DNA of 64,000 nucleotides from Lethocerus indicus (lineage: Eukaryota; Arthropoda; Insecta; Hemiptera; Belostomatidae). The stretch spans positions 11,264,604 to 11,328,603 of the forward strand of contig JACDQD010000011.1 in NCBI GenBank assembly GCA_019843655.1, given 5' to 3'. Every line of letters starts with the position of its first letter. Position 1 is the stretch's first letter. Below the pieces are notes generated by a model. That model was not told the origin of the DNA. It ran no database searches and worked only from the letters and a program-made list of their open reading frames with translations. The translations under genes were made by a program, and so were the position numbers. This document shows, in pieces, positions 14,459 to 25,100 of this stretch.

Positions 14459-15784
14459 GCACAATATGAGCAAAGTCTGTCGGTTCTCATACACAGCCCG
14501 GTTACCTTCTCTAGGCAACAGATTCCAGAACTTGCCGAGTCGCTACTTCGCGGAAGACTGACACCACATTGAAATGTTTAGTGAACATCTAGTGAATTAT
14601 CATTATTCACTCCTTTAATTTTCTGTTTCCCGCGACCTGTTTCGGCTTGTACATTAGTAATAATACCGTCAATAATATCGTAAACTTGTGGTAAACTTTG
14701 AATGATGGGGGTGATATTCCGAAACTACATTATAACGAGCAAACTTTTTATTCTTTCCGCACTAATTGCGACAGATTATTATTTTTTATTTTAGTCGCAT
14801 TCATGTCTACCATATTTGATACTTTAAATATTTGTGAAACTAGGCCCACTGCTATGTATACGCCACTTCCATTCTTTAAAATGTATCAATTATTTTGAAA
14901 TTGTGTTAAAAAACTGATTAGTTTCCCCAGCTCAGATACTGGTAAAGATCGAAAGAACTAAGTTATTCCAAACCGCCGAACAGCCAGACAACTCTTTAAA
15001 ATTAAATGCTAACTTTCAAGCGTATTATTTTGTTGAACGGTTTTACGCATCGGTTAGGCCCGGGGCCCGCGAAACCGTGAGGAACGCATTAGAAAATTGT
15101 GTTCGCACGCCGTATTGACGCTCAGTTCAGAATAAACAGAGGAAATCAACTTCGAATATTTCGGAATTCAATTTTCATCCCCCGCTGAGGAAAGTTCTTG
15201 GGCGGGAGTTATATTTCCCCCGAGAGTCCATAAAGGCTCGGTTGCTCCCTCTTAAGCGCGGAGTTATTTAGTTTATATTATACAGCGGCGGCCGGCGGAC
15301 GTATTCGGCTGTATTATTTATTTTTCTGCTCGCGCCCCCGCGAGTCCTGTTTATTCAGAGAGCGCGAGGCGGTAGCCCAACAGCTACTGATGCTTGATTT
15401 ATCTGACTGCCGTATATGATTTACGGGCGCTGACGAGGCCCTCCCTCCTACCCGACAGATAAATAGGAGGATCTGTCCTCAAAGGAATTTTATCTGAAAG
15501 GCGTCTCCTGGAGGCGAAGTTGGGGAGCCAATTTTTGTGAGTAGCCGCCACCACCCCGCCCCCCTTTGTTGTATTAGGCCGCGGTTCGGAAATACACGCG
15601 CCTCTGAGACTTATGGGAGGGTGTGGCCCAACTTAATACGCATACGGGGACACTAGTGCTTTTACAAAATCAATTTCGCGACAATAGGCGTATTGGGCCG
15701 TATTGTATGTAATTTGCAATTGTTGTTTTTAATGCTTACACTAACTGCATGTGTAGCTCTTAGCTGTTTCCATTTTAACTTGAA

Positions 15785-16679
15785 GTTGATCCAAAATTTA
15801 TTGAAAAAAGTTTATTCTTAGTAATCTAGTTAATCGGTGCAAGTCTACCCAACGAACTTTAGTTGAGTACTTTTCCGCACCACCCTCAGGGAGCGCTAGT
15901 TTATCGGTGCAAATGAACCCAACGAACTTTAGTTAACTACATTTCCGCACCACCCTCAGGGGGCGCTTGTTTATCGTTGCAAGTGCGCCAAACGAACTTT
16001 AGTTAAGTACATTTCCGCACCACCCTCAAGGGGGCGCTAGTTTATCGGTGCGAGTTCACCGAACGAACTTTAGTTAAGTACATTTCCGCACCACCCTCAG
16101 GGGGCGCTAGTTTATCGTTGCAAGTGCGCTAAACGAACTTTAGTTAAGTACATTTCCGCACCACCCTCAAGGGGGCGCTAGTTTATCGGTGCAAGTGCAC
16201 CGAACGAACTTTAGTTAAGTACATTTCCGCACCACCCTCAGGGGGCGCTAGTTTATCGTTGCAAGTGCGCTAAACGAACTTTAGTTAAGTACATTTCCGC
16301 ACCACCCTCAGGGGGCGCTAGTTTATCGTTGCAAGTGCGCTAAACGAACTTTAGTTAAGTACATTTCCGCACCACCCTCAAGGGGCGCTAGTTTATCGGT
16401 GCAAGTGCGCCAAACGAACTTTAGTTCAGTACACTTCCGCACCACTCTCAGGGGGCGCTAGTTTATCGGCGCAAGTGCACCCAACGTAAATACTGAGATT
16501 AAATAAGACCTAAAAATAAACTTTTTTTTCAATACATTTTGGATCAACAGGACAAATTTTATGATCGTAAATACACAATACCAGATAGGTTTCCTGTCAT
16601 ATATTTGGAAGTCCGAACCTAATAGTTGTGACCAGTTGTGTTATCAAATATATATTTGACCGATAATCCGACAAAGACA
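15785..16679 (+). repeat. 70-bp minisatellite element, copy 1 (array flanked by inverted repeats)
   Basis: Nine to ten head-to-tail 70-bp units (array about 15835-16495) are bounded by an inverted repeat. The left arm starts GTTGATCCAAAATTTATTG at 15785. The right arm is its reverse complement at about 16511-16548, containing CAATACATTTTGGATCAAC. A further 130 bp to about 16679 is shared with the copies at 29472-30211 and 47437-48141. The unit reads through TTTAGTTAAGTACATTTCCG, CACCACCCTCAGGGGGCGCT, AGTTTATCGGTGCAAGTGCA and CCGAACGAAC. In units 3-8 the TATCGGTGC and TATCGTTGC variants partly alternate. Confidence 0.9.
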
Positions 16680-17070
16680 ATTTCGGCAGAGGGAACGAAT
16701 TAAATGAAATATATATGGAATCATATTTAAAAGGATTAAATATTCCGTATTTTTACAGTATTATTTAGTCTGGGAACAGAAAAAACTCTCGCTAATAACA
16801 ATCGTTCAAAGGGAGTTGGCTGGGCGCCTTTTATAGTCCGTGGTGGCCGGTCCGGTGCTAAGCCGGCCACTACTAGTTAATGTAATATCTCTCCCGATCG
16901 GCTCCGATTGCCCGAGGGTAGGGAATTTATTTTTTGCCCCGGCTTTGGGAGGCGGATTTTTATTTGGAATTAGAATCGAGCAGGAGGGGGGCAGGGTTCT
17001 CTTGAAAAGGGAATATTGATCCTCTCCATTACCAGAACGGGGGTGAGGAGGTTCAACTTTCTCTATCTTT

Positions 17071-17100
17071 CCCTCTCTCTCTCTCTCTCCCACTCCCTTT
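17071..17100. repeat. CT-rich microsatellite
   Basis: Short CT tract inside a pyrimidine-rich stretch, 17060-17135. Confidence 0.85.
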
Positions 17101-17489
17101 TCCTATCTCTCCCCCACCTCCCTCCCTCGCCTCTTAAATTCATTTATTTATAACTCATTATACGTAACAACTGCTAAAAGCTCCGGCGCTCTTTGCCGTA
17201 CCCCATCCACCCCCCCGGGAGAGATAGCGGGAGCGAAGGACTTTGTAAAAAGTTTCGCTGCCTGCTTCCACAACTTTTTTTTGTTTTTATTACGCCCATT
17301 TTTACTTTTAATTTAAGTTTCCCTGACCCCCGCACACCTACATTTGAGACCTCTCTCATATCCTCCCCTCGTGTACTACCCTTTCGGGGCTCCGCAATCT
17401 CAGTGCGACCGATCCGGATTAAATCGAGGTCCTCTAATTTTAAAATTCCAATTTGCAATAAGACCGGTAATTACCGAAAGGGAGACTTA

Positions 17490-17660
17490 ACAGATAGCAA
17501 AAAACTGACAATTTACCCTATTTTGAAACCGACGTCGACATACGGTATTGCACTATGGTGTTCCAATATGTCATCTCTCCCATCCAGAGATTCCAACCCT
17601 GGTGTGTTTCTAACCACACTATTAACAACGTCATACAATTCCCGTTCCTCTTTTTAATCA
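17490..17660 (+). mobile_element. Jockey-like LINE fragment, copy 1 (reverse-transcriptase ORF, C-terminal region)
   Basis: The + strand encodes KLTIYPILKPTSTYGIALW, matching the [20 protein letters not shown] motif downstream of the RT domain in insect Jockey-clade LINEs. It continues in shifted frames through a VSNHTI-like stretch. It is degenerate, without 5' or 3' ends. Confidence 0.8.
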
Positions 17661-18995
17661 TCGTGGCTCGTTCATCATCTCGTTATTTACATTTTATTAG
17701 ATTAATCGCGTATTATTTTATCGTTTTTTTTATATTTTTATTTTATTACATAAATCACAAAAAATCAATGCTTCAAATTTTCTTCTTGTTTTTTCTGCTT
17801 CATTTTATTCAGTCGGTGCACGTATGCTGACTGTGCGGCCTTGAAGCGTAGGTGTATTTTTCTTCGTTCTACTATATTCATTATTCAACTACCTCTCTCG
17901 GTGCATTAATAAATCGGTTTGAATTATCGCCGGTGCAGTCCGGACATCTGTTGTTGAGCGGAAGTGTGTTGAGACCTCCGTGGCGCGGGTAGCGCGAGCG
18001 AGGTCCGCATAAACAACGCGCCGAACGCATTTATACGTTTTATTGTGGCGGCCCCGGAGGACGGCCCGAGAGATTATACGGAAGGCCATCGCATTATACG
18101 AGGCCGGGCAATAATACATAAATACGATGAGGCGGTTCAACCCCCTCCCGCCCCGCCCCCGCCCCTACTTGAAGACGACTTACTTTTTCCTCGACAGAAC
18201 TTGATTTCGGACTTCAGCCCCCTAAGCCACGTGTTGTTGAGGCTTTTAACCTTATAGTTCTTCGACAAGACAAATTCAGGATTTTGCCAACTCATGGACA
18301 TGTAATAGGAACTTTTACTGAATATACCGTACCATAAAGTATCCATAAATGACCACGTTTCCATTAATCCCATTACACTTCTAAGAACAATTACTTAGTT
18401 CATCCTGACACAACTTGTTTTGTGACATTTACTCGCGGTTTTTTCAACACCAACAATTCATATAACCCAACGAAAATATACTAAAACAGCGTTCGTATCA
18501 CTTAATAAAATGCATTAGTGGAATTTGTCAATACATGTATTAATTCGGCTGTGTATCTCTGTAGAGCCGCATATCGAATTCGTGAGTAAATATTAGTACG
18601 TAGTACAAACTGCGTCCACAATAACGCGAAACGGCGTAATTAATATAGGGGGAATGTACGCTCATTTTTATAATTGTAATTACTGTAAATAGCATCACTG
18701 CGTGTGCGAAACGTTCAAACAAATTTGCTATTATACGTCTCTATTTGGTTTGGTACTGTGCTGGGCCATAATTAGAGCTACAATTTTAGGATTGTTGTTA
18801 TATACATTACAAGACAAAATAAAAGGTATACACAGCCGGAGTGTTGGCACTCTGAAACTGCTGTTGTTCTTTCACTTGTCACTGGTTTGGCCGTATCTAT
18901 TATAGCGTTAATACAAGATAATCGCTGAAAAAAACTGGCGACAATTATCGGGGAACCATCGACACCTGGTATTAATTAAATTGTTTCTGTTTCAG

Positions 18996-19148
18996 TTCGC
19001 AACGGTTACTCGTGTGTGCCCGTCGCGCTCTCCGAAGGGCTCGACATCAAACTGAACACGGCCGTTAAGCAGATTCGGTACACGACAAAGGGAGTGGAGG
19101 TTTTGACGACCAACGCCAGGAGCAACGGCAACCCGGCCACTTATAAAG
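18996..19148 (+). CDS. KDM1A: LSD1 exon (first visible), amine-oxidase domain segment
   Basis: The acceptor is tttctgtttcag at 18984-18995 and the donor is AAAG|GTAAAT. The exon starts with the last two bases of a Val codon and ends with one base of a Gly codon (phase 1 on both sides). It encodes 50 complete residues from [10 protein letters not shown] to NGNPATYK, the stretch that follows the tower in LSD1 and leads into the substrate-binding half of the oxidase fold. Codons are GC-rich at third positions, unlike the flanking introns. Confidence 0.96.
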
Positions 19149-22100
19149 GTAAATGTCAGCCTGTTTTCGTTCACTGTCAACTCGGCTGACAGCCCTCGGA
19201 CTATTACCGCTGTTCCGTTTGTCCCAGCTAACGCAATAAACCCGCTGACGCGCTCTGTGTAACCCTCCCGTCGCGTTAATTAAACCAAAATATAAATATC
19301 GATAGATAATTATTATTTATTATTCGTATTAGTTGTGTCGCTGAAAGCCGCTTATATTTTTTCGATCATTTCCCTTTACGGATCAGTAAAAAACAGTTGT
19401 TCATTCATAAGTACTTTTAGGCTATATACAGAGGGGTCCAAAAAAATGTATCCAATGTTTAACAGTCCATAACTTGCAGACTAATTGACGGAGTTGTCTC
19501 ATTTTTGGTGAAAGTGTAGCTGAAAGTCCAACTGAAAGATTTCACACCATTAACATCCACACACAAACGATGCCGCCGAACTGCAGCACAAACTGCCGAC
19601 TGCAACGTGTTCAGTTGGATATTTGCACATGAATGTACGATGGATTCTCGAAGTTCATCCAATGTGCTTGGCTTTTGTCGATAAACGACGTCCTTTAGTG
19701 TTCCCCCGCAGGTAAAAAGTTCAGAGGAGTTAAGTCTGGGGAACGTGGTGAATACTCTACTCATTTAGCATGAACCTCATTAATGTTTTCGTACATAAAA
19801 TACCACTTCAAAACTGACTTCTTTTCTTCGAATGTAAGCCTTGCGCCAGCCATGTTTACTCGAGTAACAAGGTACAATTAACAACAAAACACTGACTATA
19901 TGGCGATTGCCGGAACTACAAACTATAACACTTCTAAAAATGAGACAACTCCGTGAATAAGTTTGCAAGTTATGGACTTTTAAACAGTGGATTAATTTTG
20001 TTTGGACCCCTCTGTATATATCGTCATATTGACTTCATTGTTGGGGGTTGCCGTATATCAATATTAATTAAATTTTGAATTTTCCATAATAAAACTGGCG
20101 CTATTATTATATTGTTTGTTCATATTGTACATTCGTTGTCACTAGCGCAATTGTAATGTCTTAAGTCGATTGAGACGGCGCTCCTGTACGGCTAACCAGC
20201 AATACATTGTTTTGCGGGTTTAGTAGGTTGACGCCTGCGAATTGTTAATTTTCAGCATTGCAATATGTTTTGACGCGTGCTGCGAAATTTAAATTAAATA
20301 GGTATTGTTTGCTCCTCTCGATTTTTGGAGACACTACACTTTGGATTTTTGTAAAGTAAGTGTAGATCGAAGTCCTGTACACAGGACTATAGATCGTACT
20401 TAAAATTCCTAAACTCTCTAGGCATGCCACTCGGCGCTAATTTAGGTTTTATAAGTGGTGAAAAATTGGACTAAGAACAAGAAAGCAACAAATAATCATG
20501 TAATTACTTTTTCTAAATGGGTTTTAGTTTAGTTGTTTTGCTTGAAAATTCGAAAGCACCTTGACCTTTTTCAAAGAAGGTATAATAAATGCCAATTTCA
20601 AGACTTTGTATAATAAACGCTCTCCCGCCGAGTTTTATTTAAAGATGCAAATTGAAGGTGGAAATTGTTCAGAATGCGCCATTTCTCATAGCCGGAAAGA
20701 AGATGTGGGAGTTGCACTCTGAAAGTTGTTTATTCATTAAGTTTAGTGCTGCAAGTTTTCTACCCGGGTTATGCAATTCACGCGCATCGCATTTGAACTT
20801 AGTTTTCATAATTTCATCCCCGACTTGTTTTTTTCTCCTTCAGTGCCCACCTCGAAATATAATTAACTGAAGTTTGATAAAGCGTACTTGATGGCAGGTC
20901 CCCGGAGGTATTCGACCGGGGACTATCAAAACTTTAATTACTCGGTCCTTTTGAAGTCTGTCCTAGATCTGCTCGGCCGTGACAACAAAAGTAAGTTCAT
21001 TATATTTTACAACCCGGGTCCTTTCTTTTTTTATTTTAAGAATTATTTTATTCTTGGGCCTCATTTAAGTACTCGCGTTATCTTAATTAAAGCTTTAATT
21101 TCTTTTCGGCCCTATTCAGCGCCTGCCATGCTTTTTGCAATTTTGAAATTTAATACCGACGTAATTCTATTCCATATAACAATTGTAGGTGGGCCGTTCG
21201 AAAAGTTCCACGAAAATTCCGCCACCGCAATTGTCGCCTTTGATGTTCTTCCTGCCCCAAAGTGAAATGATTAGTCCATTCGTCGAGAGCAATTTTCCGC
21301 GGCACATTCTCAGAATAAACATCCGCGACGGCCACCGCAACGGTGGTTTGTTGCGGCGGTCTCTGTTTCCCAATTTAACTGAAGAATTTAATAATATCGC
21401 GTACCTCAAATTCCACTGAATTCCACGCTTAAACCGGTACGCCGGGCGATAGTATCATAAAGCACTTCCGCGAACACCAATGAATAATGAATACAATTAA
21501 TTCAGCGTACAAAAGTACAAAAAAATATTGTTTTTAGCACACAGTGTTATCACGATGTCATTACAGTTGTTTTATAGTGAATTCAATTTGGTCTCAATTT
21601 TTCTTGCTTCGTAGTTTCGATGATGTTGAAATAATTTACTGTAATTCATAATGATAATATAGTGTCGTTTCCAGAGAATTATAATGCTTTATTAGGGTCA
21701 TATCAGTGAGCGGAGATAGACGTTTTCTAAACAAATACCCAAACGGGTATCTTAACCCTCTATGGGCCGAATTTTTATTTTAAATCCAAAAAAATTGGGG
21801 GAACGAAAAATCAGCAATTATAAACCTATATATGCGAATGAAAAAAAATGATATTGATTGTCTCGATAACGTTATAGGATTAAGATTTATGCGCCATCCC
21901 ACGAAAAAAGCTATAATTATTTGGTAAAACCTCGATAAATTGAAATGTGACCTGAAAATTACATGGGCCCATAGAGGGTTAAATTCGTCTGTTCTCATGA
22001 CTAACTCTGTTGCCGGACTTTTACTTTTTGCTCCTATTCATTTTTTAAATCGTGTTTTTCTGTAATTTCAGGAGACGTTGTGCTGTGCACCCTTCCTCTG

Positions 22101-25100
22101 GGTGTTCTGAAGCAGTCCGTAGCTGTGTCCACTCAGGCGGTGCCTAACACTGTCCAGTTCTCGCCTCCGCTTCCCGACTGGAAGGTGGCCGCCATCCAGC
22201 GCTTGGGCTTCGGCAACTTGAACAAAGTCGTACTCTGCTTCGACCGAATATTCTGGGACCAGGCTTCCAACCTGTTCGGCCACGTGGGCAGCACTACCGC
22301 CAGTAGAGGTCAGTACAATTTCTGATGTCCCGATGGAATATCCTCTAAAGGATCCTGAAATAAAAAATCCGAATCGATAAAAGGAGGCGAGACAACCGGT
22401 TAGGCGACCTGTCGATGTCCAATTAGCAACTAATAAACTATAAAAAAGTATCTCATATGAAACATATCTCGTATGACGTACAAAGAAGAAAATGAGATTG
22501 ACTGGTCATACAAGATTTACTTACACCCACTTATTAAGAGGAACCAGAAATAGGTACAAAACAACAGTGAAAGTGAAACACATACTAACGCATTCAAAAC
22601 GGAAATCAATAAAAAATTATAAGAAATTGGGGACCAGAATATCTCCATTACTGTAACATTTGTTCTCGACATTTGTGTGCATTAAATAAATTGATCCCCC
22701 TATTCATCGGGGGATCAATTTTTTTAATGCGATCAATGAAAACGGGTGCAAACTAGTATTTGAAATGAATTTTGAAAAAAATGTTTGTTTTCCTTCCAGG
22801 CGAACTGTTCCTATTCTGGAACCTGTACAGGGCCCCGGTGCTTCTGGCTCTTGTGGCCGGCGAAGCCGCCGCCATCATGGAAAACGTCAGCGATGACGTC
22901 ATTGTTGGACGCTGTATTGCAGTACTGAAGGGCATCTTCGGGAACAACACTGTGCCGCAGGTATGGACTTCCTACTTAATGAATTTATTGGTGGAGGTTT
23001 CTTACAAATTGATGGTAATTAGTTTAACGTACCTGTTTTGTGGTCTGCGAGGGGTTGGAATACCGTAGATTTCGTGTTTCTGTCTCCTCCCGCTGGTTTG
23101 GTCTTTTGTTGGACCGGTTTCGGCTACAAGGAGAGACAGAAACACACGAATCTACAAAATTGATAGTAACTTTCGTAATAATATGTTTGTTCGGTATTAT
23201 GTTTATATTATTTTAAAAATGATTTATTTCCTCCAAATCGCGGCAGCAACAGAATTTTCAGTTTTTGTGAGTGCAATGTTGAAAAACCCTAATTGAAATC
23301 CAATATCCCGGTCCTGTTATTTATTCCAAGCTATTTACGCGTTATTTTCACAGTCAAGTCTTAATTAAAATTGACAATTGACCTTCGTTTTCGGGTATTT
23401 AGAAAAAAACACCGCCGAAAATTTCGTGTGTATCATTTCAACTCTGTCCATTTATGTCTACGGAATCCCTCTGCAATTCAGACGAGAGTATTTGCCCCCG
23501 GTAATTAATAGAGGCATTAATTTACTCCGAAGCTCTGTTATAGTGGACGTACTGTACCCTGAGGGATTGCAGTAGTTCATTTAATTTATTTTCCGGATAA
23601 TTCATTCGAAATGTTATTATTGTTCTTTCCTTTGCCCGCTTCGATAAATTCAAACAATTAAGCGTTGCGTAATTAGGGCATAATTCGTTTTATTTAAACG
23701 GGGAAACGGAAAGTTTGCGGATCCAAATAAAACTCTCTAAATGTAAGGGCAATTGATAAAAGTTAGTAGTTTGAATTTTCATGGCAGATTATTTAAGTTA
23801 ATTCATCTATGGAACTAATAATTGTTTATTTTAGTTGCAATTCTGCAAAATAGAACTTGTGGATACTAAACCCGCCGAACCGAGTATTGCTGGTTAGTAG
23901 CATATGAGCGCCGTGTCAATGAATTCCTTTGAGCGACCATAATTAGGAGAAGAGTACAACAAAAGTGTAACATAATAAAATAATGTGGACAACTTTAAAA
24001 GGATTACTTTCAGAATATTGCTGATAGGTGTAATTTTCATCCCTCATTTGATATCGGAGCTTCATTCTCATATTTCGTTAACCACAGTCGGAATGTTGGG
24101 AACCGTTTTCGAACAATTGGAGCGGACCGGGGGCCCCACTGTAATTTGGACAATATTTTGAGAGTGTTTAGCGCACCGGCCTCGTGTTTACCGAGATCTC
24201 GAGAGCGGCGGCAAATTTCAGCTGGCCGGGCGATTAATTGAGCCCCGTCCCGCCTGTATTTTAGGGGCGAATTTCAATCTGACCGATGATGAGTTAATGA
24301 ACCGCTGTCGGAGCCCGGTCCCTAACAACGTTAAACATATGCACCCCCACTTATTGAAATGCATATTAGTTGACAACGTTCTCGAATTTACTCCCAATCC
24401 GTTGTTATATCGGTGCAAATCGTCCAAATTGAACCTCTATCGCCGATGGGGCTTATTCCAGGAACAATTCGTGAAACCCAGTTTCCGCTTTAATAGTTCA
24501 GCTTGACGTGTTTACCGATAGGGCGAAATCGTGGCCCGGGGAAGTGCTGATTTGCGTTGAAATAATAACCGGGGCCCGTCCACCGTTTACGGTCTCCGAA
24601 TCAGTTTATTCAATTTCAAATTTACAGATAGATAAATATGTACAACAGACCGGCAAAATGACCGAGACGCCTGTAAATCAATTTAAAGTCATTTCGGTCA
24701 TGTTCCGTAGAATCGGACTCCGCATGGTCCGAAGCATTCACGCCCCATTACATTTTTTAATGATTTACAATACTCTTTATGTCATTAAATGTATACAACG
24801 TGTTTTATGCACGAATTACAGTAGCTGTACATACTCGGACTCGCAGCAGGGGTTAATTAGGAAATGAAAGTTTAAGCGCATAGCAATACAATTGCGCTAT
24901 AAAAAAAGTCACGCAATAAAGTGATAAACGAATATAGAAAAGTCAGACCCAACATATCAGAAAAAGATTCCAAGATTAAAACAAACAGAAGTAAAGCAAA
25001 TATTGACAAGTGTACGGATTCATTTCCGTTAGTTGCGATTAGTTCTTTACTTTCAGTCTCTTAATATTACCGTAGTTCATTTCCGTTATTTAAACTAATA

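Larger units (their letters stand above)
16680..18995. other. Noncoding sequence just before the first visible LSD1 exon
   Basis: It holds the LINE fragment at 17490-17660 and a CT tract. 17660-17830 is T/A-rich. The open frames at 17889-18373 are GC-biased and match nothing known to me. Confidence 0.6.
19149..22071 (+). other. LSD1 intron (2.9 kb)
   Basis: GT-AG, phase 1. It contains the deleted mariner at 19429-20014 and the piggyBac-type MITE at 21756-21978. Between them is AT-rich DNA with an open frame at 20888-21265 that matches nothing I recognise and is not needed for the LSD1 reading frame. Confidence 0.9.

Noticed and set aside
14269..14561. Frames with Tyr-Ile repeats
   Set aside because: Translation of a TA microsatellite.
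15785..16679. Helitron/Helentron (HINE) origin, because of asymmetric inverted ends and central tandem repeats
   Set aside because: The best-defined copies have 12-15 bp flanking duplications, which rolling-circle elements do not make. It is kept only as a distant alternative.
20888..21265. 125-codon open frame in the LSD1 intron, with a donor-like AAAAGTAAGT at 20988
   Set aside because: LSD1 joins in frame without it, it matches no family, and the frame runs through the donor into AT-rich sequence.
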